Shown: positions 8,749 through 17,153 of the stretch, piece by piece | Numbering within the stretch: position 1 is the stretch's first letter | Layout of the letters: every line of letters begins with the position of its first letter | Assembly (NCBI RefSeq): GCF_011046555.1 | Contig: NZ_CP049246.1 | Coordinates: 248,001 to 312,000, forward strand | Length of the DNA stretch: 64,000 nt | From: Sphingobacterium lactis | GTDB lineage: Bacteria; Bacteroidota; Bacteroidia; Sphingobacteriales; Sphingobacteriaceae | Direction of reading: 5' to 3' | Notes under the pieces: model-generated | The model's input: the letters and a program-made list of their open reading frames with translations, nothing else | Told to the model about the DNA's origin: nothing | Database searches by the model: none | Translations under genes and position numbers: made by a program

Positions 8749-10173
8749 CTATTTTTTCTCTACTTTCATGGAAGAAACTTTGTCGTTGAAAGTAGATAGA
8801 TAAGTGGATGAGGCCGTTAGAACCAAGCTATTCCCGCTGAAATGATCACCATCATAGAGTGTGACTTTTACGTCGTGCCCAATTTTTATGGAGGAGATAC
8901 TATTGTCTTCAATGCCTTTGTCCAACAAATCTGCTTTTGTGTATTCACCTATATCAAGTTGTCCCTTCACTCCTGCATACGATGCATTCGAATAGGTAAA
9001 CACAACATTGCCAAAAGATGTCAATTCATCATTGACATACTGGAATCCAAAGTCGGTAGTGGTATTGGCCCCATTTTTCAATAGTAACTTTATTTTTAAA
9101 TCATAAGGCGTATTGCCCTTATAGAACAGTTCCTTCAGATCAATAGCACCTGCCAATGTATTATTCGTTCCTGGATTAAACCGCCACGCTACAGCATTGT
9201 AATCTCTATTTACCCCCACACCTTCATTATTCACGTTCGGGTCCAAATACACCAAGATATCGCTCACTTCCTTGTCTGAGGTAAAGGAGCCTGAAATGTT
9301 CAGTCGCTGGTTGGCATTATCGATTTCAAACTTGGGATCCAACGTAAAGGTTGGGGATTCATATGCAAGTTCTGAGGAAGAAGTCGATTGGAAGACTTCG
9401 TTCACATTCAGGATTGCGGCATCTACCTCGGTTAGGAAAGTGGGCTTTCCTTTACTGAAGCTCACGTTCCCGCTACCCATCAGCGATGTACCCAACGTAG
9501 GTTCTTCCGATACGTATTTGGCGCGGTTATGTGGCAGGTTCAGGCCGTGCCCCAATTCATGCAACATGCCGCCCAGGTAATTTGAATTTGGATTCGGGAT
9601 ATGGTTCACCGACATGAAAGCATTATCCAAGGCAAAACAATATTTGCCGTACCCGTAAAAAGGCTGGCCCGTATCGCCGCTGGTTCTCTCCGGAAGTAGA
9701 ATTAAGTAGTGCTTGTCCGACGAAAACAACTGCGGATTGGCGGTTCTGAACGACTCTATCTCTTTAATGATCTTATTAGCTGAAACCGAAGCCTCATAGG
9801 GATAATCAGCCTGTGTACCCGCACCCTTTATTTCAATAATATTAACCAGGCCAGTAGCTTCGTCTTTCGCCAACCCCATATACTTGTCGTATCCATAACG
9901 TTTCATCTCGTCATGCAACCAAGATTGGAAATGAACCATTAATTGCGAGAGGCGCGGTTTATAATCTGCTCGGGCAGGATTGTCCGTAGGGACGAACATA
10001 ATAACATTGAGATTTTTTGGGTTACTGACAAATTTCAGATTCGCCAGCGAGGTGTCAATCGGGTTTTCCGGAACTACCGGTGCCTCCACATCCTTGGAAC
10101 AGGAGAATAAGGAAATGCAAAGTACACATAGCCCAACGAGAGCAAGGGCCATCTTTTTCAATCCAACTATCAT
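8749..10173 (-). CDS. Secreted metzincin-like zinc metalloprotease lipoprotein with C-terminal beta/gamma-crystallin-like domain
   Basis: A 474-residue predicted lipoprotein: the N-terminus is hydrophobic and ends at lipobox LFSC (Cys25), followed by SKDVEAP, so it should be anchored in the outer envelope. Residues about 50-240 hold the protease part with HELGHGLNLPH (205-215), which fits HExxHxxN/GxxH, and a following SLMGSG that resembles the metzincin Met-turn. The C-terminal 80 residues resemble a beta/gamma-crystallin fold (VTLYDGDHFSGNSL then FNDKVSSMKV); NDKVSS matches the calcium-binding pattern N/D-N/D-x-x-S/T-S. Asn replaces the usual Gly in the zinc motif. The gene stands alone, with a 14-bp palindrome in its upstream region. 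Substrate unknown. Confidence 0.8.
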   Translation of the reverse strand: MIVGLKKMALALVGLCVLCISLFSCSKDVEAPVVPENPIDTSLANLKFVSNPKNLNVIMFVPTDNPARADYKPRLSQLMVHFQSWLHDEMKRYGYDKYMGLAKDEATGLVNIIEIKGAGTQADYPYEASVSANKIIKEIESFRTANPQLFSSDKHYLILLPERTSGDTGQPFYGYGKYCFALDNAFMSVNHIPNPNSNYLGGMLHELGHGLNLPHNRAKYVSEEPTLGTSLMGSGNVSFSKGKPTFLTEVDAAILNVNEVFQSTSSSELAYESPTFTLDPKFEIDNANQRLNISGSFTSDKEVSDILVYLDPNVNNEGVGVNRDYNAVAWRFNPGTNNTLAGAIDLKELFYKGNTPYDLKIKLLLKNGANTTTDFGFQYVNDELTSFGNVVFTYSNASYAGVKGQLDIGEYTKADLLDKGIEDNSISSIKIGHDVKVTLYDGDHFSGNSLVLTASSTYLSTFNDKVSSMKVEKK

Positions 10174-10221
10174 AATTTAATTTTTTAAATGAGGTAAAAA
10201 AATATCAAGTTTACAATCTGC

Positions 10222-10235
10222 TGTTCGGCCGAACA
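10222..10235. promoter_or_regulatory. 14-bp palindrome, possible operator
   Basis: TGTTCGGCCGAACA is a perfect 14-bp palindrome about 50 bases upstream of the metalloprotease start. Nearby, 10287-10320 carries two copies of ACGATTG. Palindromes of this length are typical of dimeric repressor sites; the regulator is unknown. Confidence 0.4.
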
Positions 10236-10411
10236 CACCATACAAGTTGCAAAATTTTCCTGCGAATTAGAGAAAAAGCGCCTTACGCAAACGATTGAAC
10301 AATTAACGAAAACGATTGCGGTTAAGGGCTAATCAAGACCAACATCAAGTTGATTATCAAACACTTTCACTTGCACTCCCCTCGCCTTCCGGATTTCTCC
10401 CAACTGTTCCT

Positions 10412-10419
10412 TATATTTG
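10412..10419 (+). promoter_or_regulatory. -7 promoter box TATATTTG upstream of rbfA
   Basis: An exact TAnnTTTG match 47 bases before the rbfA ATG at 10467. It lies inside the longer open frame starting at 10350 and so rules out the longer start. Confidence 0.7.
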
Positions 10420-10466
10420 TAGTATTGGAAACGCAATACAGCTTTTCCGACAAAGAGATTATCGAA

Positions 10467-10838
10467 ATGGGAACAGAAAGTAAAAGACAACAGAGATTTG
10501 CTGGAGTAATTCAACAGGATTTGGCGGAGATGTTTCAACGTGAGGGTGGTGCTTGGGCTCCAGGAGCTTTTATTACAGTGACCAGGGTGCGCGTAACGCC
10601 AGATTTAGCCATTGCAAGGGTCTACCTGAGCTTCTTGAACACCAAAACCGCGAAAGCTGACTTGGATAACATCAAGAGCAAATCCAATGAAATCCGCTAT
10701 AAATTAGGTACGCGTATCAAGAACCAAGCCCGCATCGTTCCACAGTTGGAATTCTTTCTGGATGACACGAACGAATACGTGGAGCATATGGACAAGATCT
10801 TTGATGAAATCAGCAAAGAACCTAGGCAGCCCGAATAG
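10467..10838 (+). CDS. rbfA: 30S ribosome-binding factor A
   Basis: A 123-residue cytoplasmic ribosome-assembly factor that binds the maturing 30S subunit and 17S rRNA. The protein begins MGTESKRQQRFAGVIQQDLA, with family blocks PGAFITVTRVRVTPDLAIARVYLSF and the C-terminal VPQLEFFLDDTNEYVEHMDKI. The KH-like single-domain length fits RbfA. The start at 10467 is preferred over 10350 because the extra 39 residues are not RbfA-like and a promoter lies within them. It is the first gene of an operon with aat (11-base gap), an aminotransferase and a DUF2027 gene. Confidence 0.93.
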   Translation: MGTESKRQQRFAGVIQQDLAEMFQREGGAWAPGAFITVTRVRVTPDLAIARVYLSFLNTKTAKADLDNIKSKSNEIRYKLGTRIKNQARIVPQLEFFLDDTNEYVEHMDKIFDEISKEPRQPE

Positions 10839-10849
10839 GCGTACAGGCT

Positions 10850-11518
10850 ATGATCTTTCAATTGGATGAAAACGAGTTAGTTTTCCCACACCCTTCCTTA
10901 GCCGATGAAGATGGGCTGTTGGCCGTAGGTGGCGACCTGCGGACCGAACGCCTACTGTTAGCTTATGAAAACGCTATTTTCCCCTGGTACAGCGAGGATA
11001 CACCGATCCTATGGTACGCACCACACGATCGATTTGTCCTGTATCCACAGCGATTGAAGATCTCCAAGAGCATGCAACAGGTTTTGCGGTCCCGAAAATT
11101 CCGGGTAAGCTGCGATACGGCCTTTGATCGGGTCATCCAATACTGCGCTTCGGTGTCGCGTAAGGATCAGGATGGCACCTGGATCGTGGATGACATGCAG
11201 CAGGCTTACAGCAAGCTGCACCGCGAAGGGTTTGCGCACAGCATCGAGGTGTGGCAAGGCGAGGAACTCGTGGGAGGTCTCTATGGCGTTCAGGTCGGTA
11301 AGGTATTCTGTGGAGAGAGCATGTTTTCCCTCGTTTCCAATGCGTCCAAGGTCGCCTTGATTTTTCTGGCACAGCGGTTCGGTTTGGAACTTATCGATTG
11401 CCAGATCCCATCCGAGCACCTGGAGCGCATGGGCGCCGAAACAATAAGTCAAAAAGAGTACCTTCATATCCTAGAACAACAAGAAAACCAACCGTATGCA
11501 TTTCAAGCCGCACTTTAA
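10850..11518 (+). CDS. aat: Leucyl/phenylalanyl-tRNA--protein transferase
   Basis: A 222-residue transferase that adds Leu or Phe from tRNA to proteins with N-terminal Lys or Arg, marking them for ClpAP under the N-end rule. Hallmark stretches are FPHPSLADEDGLLAVGGDL, ENAIFPWYSEDTPILWYAPHDRFVL, and GGLYGVQVGKVFCGESMFS, followed by a C-terminal IDCQIPSEHLERMGA. Length is normal for the family. It overlaps the next gene by 23 bases, implying translational coupling. Confidence 0.95.
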   Translation: MIFQLDENELVFPHPSLADEDGLLAVGGDLRTERLLLAYENAIFPWYSEDTPILWYAPHDRFVLYPQRLKISKSMQQVLRSRKFRVSCDTAFDRVIQYCASVSRKDQDGTWIVDDMQQAYSKLHREGFAHSIEVWQGEELVGGLYGVQVGKVFCGESMFSLVSNASKVALIFLAQRFGLELIDCQIPSEHLERMGAETISQKEYLHILEQQENQPYAFQAAL

Positions 11519-12575
11519 TATCGCTGACGACATTACCTACCTGAATACGCCGGGAAATGGCCTGCTGCCAAAAGATTCCCTGAACTGGCGTCAGGAGTGG
11601 GAACAGGAATTTTTCGATTCCCGAACGGACTTGCGCGACAAACAGGTGGACTTCTTGGCCAACGTAAAAAAAACGGTCGCATCCTTCTTTACTTCCCATG
11701 TGGAGAACACGTACCTCCTACCGAATTTTTCCTTCGGATACAGTACGCTGATCGACCTGTTGCCACGCGATTTCAGGTATGTCGTACTGGCAGATGAATA
11801 TCCATCCCTGCAGTATCCCATCATCAGCCGGGGACTCGAGCATATCACCGTACCTGTCACTGTGGATGTGGAAGAAAAGCTGGAAGCAGAGATTCAACGC
11901 TCGCATCCGGATGTGTTGATCTTGAGCCTTGTGCAGTACATCTCCGGATTGAAGATCAACCTGGATTTCTTCAAGCGTATCAAACAAGCCTATCCGGATC
12001 TGGTGATCATAGCCGATGGCACCCAATTTTTAGGAACCGAACCTTTCAATTTCCAAGAATCGGGAATCGATGCCTTGGGTGGATCAGGATACAAATGGCT
12101 GCTTTCAGGCTTTGGAAACGGATTTATGCTATTGAGCGAAAAACTGCGTTCCCTATTGGAGGACCTGCTCATTGGCCGACCAAAACCGACGGTAGCCATG
12201 TGGCAACATAAATCTGTTCTGGATACTTTTTTCGAACCGGGGCATCAGGACAACCTCAGCCACGGAACCTTGCAGAAAAGCATGCAATGGATCCAATCCA
12301 TCGGCCTGGATACGATCCAGGCCCATAACCGATCGGTTTCTGAAGAAGCCTACAAGCTATTTGCTGAACGCAACCTCTTGTTGCCCATCATTCAGGAACG
12401 CAGCGAAAAATCATTCCTCATCAACGTGCAGGTTGATCCAGCATGCTATCCGCATATCCAGCAGATGGGCATAAAGTGTTTCCCACGGGGAACCGGCATC
12501 CGCATCGGCATACATGTGTACAACGACATCGCAGACATACATCGATTTGTTAATATTTTAGAAAGCATCAAATGA
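11496..12575 (+). CDS. Class V aminotransferase (PLP-dependent)
   Basis: A 359-residue fold-type-I PLP enzyme of the class V aminotransferase / cysteine-desulfurase-like superfamily. The N-terminal LNTPGNGLLPK, the aspartate block VIIADGTQFLGTEPF and the PLP-binding lysine in GGSGYKWLLSGFGNGF (about residue 205) are visible. Kynureninase- or isopenicillin-epimerase-like relatives share these motifs, so the substrate cannot be named. It overlaps aat by 23 bases and the next gene by the four bases ATGA, so it is firmly within the rbfA operon. Confidence 0.82.
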   Translation: MHFKPHFNIADDITYLNTPGNGLLPKDSLNWRQEWEQEFFDSRTDLRDKQVDFLANVKKTVASFFTSHVENTYLLPNFSFGYSTLIDLLPRDFRYVVLADEYPSLQYPIISRGLEHITVPVTVDVEEKLEAEIQRSHPDVLILSLVQYISGLKINLDFFKRIKQAYPDLVIIADGTQFLGTEPFNFQESGIDALGGSGYKWLLSGFGNGFMLLSEKLRSLLEDLLIGRPKPTVAMWQHKSVLDTFFEPGHQDNLSHGTLQKSMQWIQSIGLDTIQAHNRSVSEEAYKLFAERNLLLPIIQERSEKSFLINVQVDPACYPHIQQMGIKCFPRGTGIRIGIHVYNDIADIHRFVNILESIK

Positions 12576-13210
12576 ATTACAAAATAGGAGATTTAGTGCG
12601 GTTCGTAGATGAACCCATTGAAGGACATATAACAGCATTTTTGGGGAACGACATCGTAGGCGTTACGGACGATACGGGTTTTGAGATCCCCGTTCCACTC
12701 AACAAGATTACCTTGGTCCATGGCAACATGCGCACCGAAGAGGACGACGAGCCTGTACAGTCCAATATCCCGATCAAATTCCTGGATAAGGGGATTTACC
12801 TCGCCCTGACCGGTGAGCAAAAGGAAGGATTAGTCAAGTTCTTTATCGTCAATGAAACTTCCTTTGAACTGCTTGTCAACGTAACGGAGAGCCAGGGTAG
12901 CAAGCGCAACAGCATCTACGCCAATATCGTCCCAGCAAGGGAATACAACCAGATCTATACCGGTAACTTTGCCGCCATCAATAAATGGCCTAGCCTGGAA
13001 TTCCAAATCCTGCGGACCTCCAGAAAACAGCACAACGCTGTTCCGCCAATAGAGAAAACAATCAAGGTGAAACCCCTAGAACTGATCAATTCCAAGGAAC
13101 AATTGGAAATTTTGCCGGAGAAGGCTTGGGTCTATGAACTGGATAAAATTGAAGAAAATATCGGCCTGGATAAGTTGAAGGCGCATTTTATTTCGCATAG
13201 GCCGAAGTAG
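12572..13210 (+). CDS. DUF2027-like protein without Smr domain
   Basis: A 212-residue protein beginning MNYKIGDLVRFVDEPIEGHI, followed by IVGVTDDTGFEIPVP. This resembles the N-terminal and middle parts of Bacteroidota DUF2027 proteins, which to my knowledge usually continue into a C-terminal Smr nuclease domain. Here the frame stops after KLKAHFISHRPK, with no Smr-type motif and no downstream coding remnant in the next 200 bases. It overlaps the aminotransferase stop (ATGA) and is the last gene of the operon. It may be a naturally short version or a truncated one. Function unknown. Confidence 0.65.
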   Translation: MNYKIGDLVRFVDEPIEGHITAFLGNDIVGVTDDTGFEIPVPLNKITLVHGNMRTEEDDEPVQSNIPIKFLDKGIYLALTGEQKEGLVKFFIVNETSFELLVNVTESQGSKRNSIYANIVPAREYNQIYTGNFAAINKWPSLEFQILRTSRKQHNAVPPIEKTIKVKPLELINSKEQLEILPEKAWVYELDKIEENIGLDKLKAHFISHRPK

Positions 13211-13228
13211 ACTATGAGATGTGATGGG

Positions 13229-13249
13229 TGAGATTTGAGATATGAGATA
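13229..13249. repeat. Short tandem repeat of TGAGATW heptamers
   Basis: Three tandem 7-mers (TGAGATT, TGAGATA, TGAGATA) with a degenerate fourth unit at 13215-13221. The repeat lies just beyond the DUF2027 stop in a purine-rich stretch. Confidence 0.6.
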
Positions 13250-13370
13250 GAAAGGGTGTATGAAGATGGGTAAGATGGGGAAAGGTTTTTGACCAAGTGA
13301 TTGAAACTATTCCCTTAGCATAAACGTAGACTAATGCTGGTTTCGGCCAAAATGATATTTCATTAAACAA

Positions 13371-13398
13371 GAAATGGCTATCTTTCGATAGCCATTTC
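13371..13398. terminator. Terminator-type hairpin between convergent genes
   Basis: A perfect 12-bp stem, GAAATGGCTATC pairing with GATAGCCATTTC, closes a TTTC tetraloop. It sits between the convergent ends of the DUF2027 gene and the membrane protein at 13435. T-tracts are weak. Confidence 0.65.
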
Positions 13399-13434
13399 CC
13401 ATTTCACTTAACTATTAAATTAGGATTCGCGAAA

Positions 13435-13848
13435 TTACTTATTTTCCGTATCCTTCGAAACTTTTCCTTTATTTACTGAAAATAATACCATTAGACCTCC
13501 CAGAAGCAACACGCCCCACCCCCATTTTAGATGCAATGTTTTGGCAAGCAGACCATCAATCAATTTCAGTCCGAAGTAATTGTTGATCTGTAGATAGACA
13601 AGCACGAATGAAAGTATAATCCAGGCCACCAAAATCCATGCGGAGATGCGGTAGACATTCAATTTACGGATAAAGAAGAACAATACACATACGCCCAAGA
13701 TGCCGTAGGTAATCATAAACAAGGCGGTATCTACCTGGTACAGATTCCAGTTGGCCTTCAATGGCACTTTCAGGAAGGGGCAGAAAATTGCGGCCAGGAA
13801 TACAACCATAAATCCGATCAGCGCCAAAGGTTTGTTCAAGGTTCTCAT
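13435..13848 (-). CDS. Small four-segment membrane protein, unknown
   Basis: A 137-residue protein with four hydrophobic segments at about residues 8-27, 42-62, 70-90 and 108-124, and a charged tail (KGKVSKDTENK). There is no signal peptidase site and no catalytic motif. It is a single gene on the minus strand, with no clear promoter box identified. Family not recognised. Confidence 0.7.
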   Translation of the reverse strand: MRTLNKPLALIGFMVVFLAAIFCPFLKVPLKANWNLYQVDTALFMITYGILGVCVLFFFIRKLNVYRISAWILVAWIILSFVLVYLQINNYFGLKLIDGLLAKTLHLKWGWGVLLLGGLMVLFSVNKGKVSKDTENK

Positions 13849-14094
13849 TGTGTTGTTTTTTTGCCAAATATGGGAATTTGTCGGGGAATCGGAAAGGACA
13901 ATTCGGGGATAAATTTTGCTTTTCCATAAAATCCTGAATGTTTAAACGGTAATCTTTATCATTTATTGGACATATTAATTATGATTGTCGTCACATTAAT
14001 TTCAACAAAACCCACGCAGAACGCTACAAACCAAGTATTTAACATTATTTTAACATTATTTATAATCGTTCTAAATTCACTGTATTGACAGATT

Positions 14095-14129
14095 TTTGAC
14101 AATACCAACGTGCATTTCATCTACATTTG
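14095..14129 (+). promoter_or_regulatory. hemA promoter
   Basis: TTTG at 14095-14098 and TACATTTG at 14122-14129 (23-base spacing) match the Bacteroidota promoter. The predicted transcript start is about 25 bases before the TTG start of hemA. The rest of the gap from 13849 is AT-rich without a gene. Confidence 0.65.
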
Positions 14130-14161
14130 CAGAACAAAATTATTGGAGAAATAATTAGGCT

Positions 14162-15403
14162 TTGAAGAATTTAAAAGTTATAGCGTTTACCCATAAGCAC
14201 GTTGATCTAAAGGATTTGGGGAATTTGGTTATATGCAACGAAGAGTTGGATAACCGCCTGATTAACCTTAAAAACAATTTAGACATCCCGGAGATATTCT
14301 ATATCGGTACGTGTAACCGTGTAGAATTTGTGTTCTATGGGCCGCATGAACTATCCGATGATTTTGTAGTCCAATTTTTGGATAGCATGAATTTCTGCGT
14401 CCCAGCAGAGCGTATGCAGTGCTATCTAGGTCAAGTGAATCGTTATGCTGGTGTCGACGCACTAAATCACCTCTTCCGCACCTCCTGTTCCATGGAGAGC
14501 TTGGTGGTTGGGGAGAAGGAAATCCTAGCGCAGGTACGTCGTGCTTACGACCGTTGCAAAGCTGCCGGATTTACGGGCGACTTTCTGCGTCTGATGATGG
14601 ACCGCTTGGTAAAGACTGCCAAGGAAGTCTATACCTTCACGAACATTTCCCGCAACCCGATTTCCGTAGTTTCCCTAGCGTACCGCAAACTGCGCGAAGT
14701 GAAACTTCAGGACAACCCACGGATTTTAGTGATCGGTTCGGGAGAGACCAACCAGAACTTGGCAAAATACCTGAAGAAACATAAATACAGCAATTTCACC
14801 ATCTTCAACAGAACGGTTGCCAATGCGCAACCCCTGGCTGCAGAACTGGGCGCTCAGGTATATCCTTTGAGCGAGCTGAAAAACTATAAAAAGGGGTTTG
14901 ATGTCATGATCACCTGTACAGGTGCTCCTGAAGCCATCATCCACGAGGATCTTTACGAATCCCTATTGCAAGGTGAGGATGACAAGAAGGTCATCGTCGA
15001 TCTTGCGATCCCGAATGATATCGATGCAGCGGTTATCGCAAAGCACCCGATCCACTACATCGAGGTGAGCAGCCTGCAGCAGATCGCCGAGAAAAACATC
15101 CAAGAACGCTACGCGGAACTGGAGAATGCCGAGAAGATCATCGAGCAGAACATCAAAGAATTCCTTCCTATTTTAAAGCAGCGCCGCGTGGAAGTTGCCA
15201 TGAAAGAAGTCCCTGAGAAGATCAAGGAAATCCGTTCCATGGCCATGACCGAGGTGTTCGCAAATGAATTGGAGCAACTGGATCCCGAAGCACGTGAAGT
15301 GCTGAACAAAGTCATCAACTATATGGAAAAGAAATACATTAAAGTTCCTATGGTTATGGCCAAAGAGATCCTGGTGAAATCCACGGAATCCGAAAGCAAT
15401 TAA
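14162..15403 (+). CDS. hemA: Glutamyl-tRNA reductase
   Basis: A 413-residue enzyme of the C5 pathway that reduces glutamyl-tRNA(Glu) to glutamate-1-semialdehyde, the entry to tetrapyrrole synthesis. The catalytic Cys51 is in IGTCNRVEF; SMESLVVGEKEILAQVRRAY is the conserved recognition block; the NADPH-binding Rossmann part starts ILVIGSGETNQN; a C-terminal dimerisation helix follows. The start is TTG at 14162: an in-frame TAG lies two codons upstream and no ATG follows before conserved sequence. GGAGAA at 14145-14150 may serve as ribosome site. It heads the hemA, hemCD, hemB cluster. Confidence 0.95.
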   Translation: MKNLKVIAFTHKHVDLKDLGNLVICNEELDNRLINLKNNLDIPEIFYIGTCNRVEFVFYGPHELSDDFVVQFLDSMNFCVPAERMQCYLGQVNRYAGVDALNHLFRTSCSMESLVVGEKEILAQVRRAYDRCKAAGFTGDFLRLMMDRLVKTAKEVYTFTNISRNPISVVSLAYRKLREVKLQDNPRILVIGSGETNQNLAKYLKKHKYSNFTIFNRTVANAQPLAAELGAQVYPLSELKNYKKGFDVMITCTGAPEAIIHEDLYESLLQGEDDKKVIVDLAIPNDIDAAVIAKHPIHYIEVSSLQQIAEKNIQERYAELENAEKIIEQNIKEFLPILKQRRVEVAMKEVPEKIKEIRSMAMTEVFANELEQLDPEAREVLNKVINYMEKKYIKVPMVMAKEILVKSTESESN

Positions 15404-15430
15404 GGTTTAAATTTTCTTAAAATTTGATGA

Positions 15431-15452
15431 TTCTGACAATAAAACGTCAGAA
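15431..15452 (+). terminator. Weak hairpin after hemA
   Basis: TTCTGAC pairs with GTCAGAA around an 8-base loop, 28 bases after the hemA stop. There is no T-run, so it may only slow transcription or stabilise the 3' end. Confidence 0.35.
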
Positions 15453-15469
15453 TTAAGAGGCTATTTCCG

Positions 15470-15477
15470 TAAATTTG
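15470..15477 (+). promoter_or_regulatory. -7 promoter box TAAATTTG upstream of hemC-hemD
   Basis: An exact TAnnTTTG match 27 bases before the TTG start of the hemC-hemD fusion. It suggests hemCD is transcribed separately from hemA. Confidence 0.6.
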
Positions 15478-15503
15478 CCTCCGAAATATTCATATGTAAA
15501 TCT

Positions 15504-17096
15504 TTGAACGTGAACAGAAAACTAATTATTGGTACCCGAGGCAGTGAATTGGCATTGTGGCAAGCTAATTTTGTTAAGGATCGATTAGCTGAAATTTCAG
15601 TAGAAGCCGAACTTAAAATCATTAAAACCCAAGGTGACATCATTCAACACCTCCGCCTCGACAAATTGGAAGGCAAAGGTTTCTTTACCAAGGAATTGGA
15701 AGAGGAATTGCTATCCGGCCAAATTGACCTGGCTGTTCACTCACACAAAGATCTACCAACCGTAAACCCACCGGGACTTATCATCGCTGCCGTTTCAGAA
15801 AGGGAAGATCCAGCTGAACTGTTGATCGTCCATAAGGATTGTGTCGATATCAGCAAACGCCTATCCCTGAAGCACAGCGCGAATGTCGGAACCTCATCCA
15901 ACCGTAGAAAGGCACAATTGCTTTCCCTACGCCCAGATTTGGACTTCGATGACCTTCGTGGAAATCTACAGACCCGTGTACAGAAACTCAGGGATGAGAA
16001 ATACGACGCCATCGTATTGGCGAAGGCCGGCATCTCCAGGATCAACATGGACCTTTCGGACTTCCACTTGGAGGAAATCCCCGCAGTGGAGGTTGTCCCT
16101 GCACCTGCACAGGGCGTATTAGCGATTCAAATCCGTGAATCCGACCAGGAATTGTTCGATGTCCTGCAGCAGATCCATAACAAAGAAGTCGCTGAAGCCA
16201 TTTCCGTGGAACGCAAGGTATTGAACCTCTTCGATGGCGGATGCCACGCCCCATTGGGTAGCTACTGCCGGAAGAAAGATGGTAAATTCCAATCCTGGAC
16301 TTCCATTGCCGATACAAACGAGGACTTCCCGGACCGTATCTTTATGGAATCTGAAACAACGGAAGGCATGGCTGAAAAGATCTTTGCCAAATACAGCAAA
16401 GACCGCAAATTGCCAGCTTCGGTATTCATCACCCGGGATTTGGATGAGAACTCCTACCTGGCCCGATTCCTGAACAAGCACAATATTCAGGTGGATGCGC
16501 GTTCATTGATTCGCATTTTCCCGACCATCAATAAATTGGACTCCTTTATCCTTAAACGTGCCGATTGGATTTTCTTCAACAGCAAGAATGCCATTGAGCA
16601 CTTCTTCAAGTTGGAACCGTGGATCCTGAAAAAGACAAAGATCGCCGTTTTGGGAAGAGGATCTGAGGATACCCTCCGCAAGTTTAACCGCGTTGCCGAC
16701 TTCTCGGGCGACAACCTTGGTATTGACACCGAAGGAATCGCACAGGAGTTCGCTAAATTGGTAGATGGCCAAACGGTGCTTATTCCACGTGCTGAAGGCT
16801 CGTTGAAGACCATCCAGAAAGCCCTGACTGAGAACACCAAGGTTATCGACATGACGATATACGAAACAGTGATCGAGGAAAATGTCGACAAGTCCAATGC
16901 TGAGGTCCTGATCTTTACAAGCCCGAGCAATGTGGAAGCCTACTTCCGCGAGAACTTGGCCGACCCGGACCAGAAGATCATCTGTATTGGTCATTCGACA
17001 GCAAAAGCAATCGCTGAATTGGGATTGAAATACAGCCTGCCCTACACACCTGATGAAATCGGGTTGGCAGAAGCCGTATTTGGATTAGATTATTAA
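15504..17096 (+). CDS. hemCD: Hydroxymethylbilane synthase / uroporphyrinogen-III synthase fusion
   Basis: A 530-residue two-domain enzyme. Residues 5-300 are porphobilinogen deaminase (HemC), which joins four porphobilinogens: IIGTRGSELALWQA, HSHKDLPT, and the dipyrromethane-cofactor Cys247 in FDGGCHAPLG. Residues about 305-530 are HemD-like (PASVFITRD, FFNSKNAIEHF, LIPRAEG, FTSPSNVEAYF, CIGHSTAKAI), which would cyclise the product to uroporphyrinogen III. Plain HemC proteins are about 300 residues, so both steps are fused here, avoiding release of the unstable linear tetrapyrrole. The start is TTG 15504, or GTG 15510; no ATG is available. It lies between hemA and hemB. Confidence 0.93.
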   Translation: MNVNRKLIIGTRGSELALWQANFVKDRLAEISVEAELKIIKTQGDIIQHLRLDKLEGKGFFTKELEEELLSGQIDLAVHSHKDLPTVNPPGLIIAAVSEREDPAELLIVHKDCVDISKRLSLKHSANVGTSSNRRKAQLLSLRPDLDFDDLRGNLQTRVQKLRDEKYDAIVLAKAGISRINMDLSDFHLEEIPAVEVVPAPAQGVLAIQIRESDQELFDVLQQIHNKEVAEAISVERKVLNLFDGGCHAPLGSYCRKKDGKFQSWTSIADTNEDFPDRIFMESETTEGMAEKIFAKYSKDRKLPASVFITRDLDENSYLARFLNKHNIQVDARSLIRIFPTINKLDSFILKRADWIFFNSKNAIEHFFKLEPWILKKTKIAVLGRGSEDTLRKFNRVADFSGDNLGIDTEGIAQEFAKLVDGQTVLIPRAEGSLKTIQKALTENTKVIDMTIYETVIEENVDKSNAEVLIFTSPSNVEAYFRENLADPDQKIICIGHSTAKAIAELGLKYSLPYTPDEIGLAEAVFGLDY

Positions 17097-17106
17097 ATAA
17101 CAGTAC

Positions 17107-17132
17107 GCAAGGGGGAATTTTCCCCCTTTGCA
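17107..17132 (+). terminator. GC-rich hairpin between hemCD and hemB
   Basis: AAGGGGGAA pairs with TTCCCCCTT with a very short loop, flanked by GCAA and TTGC that extend the stem. It lacks a T-tract and may partly terminate or protect the hemCD message before hemB. Confidence 0.5.
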
Positions 17133-17153
17133 TTTACATAAAACGATAAAAAC

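Noticed and set aside
10350..10466. N-terminal extension of rbfA
   Set aside because: It contains the promoter box at 10412-10419 and has no RbfA similarity.
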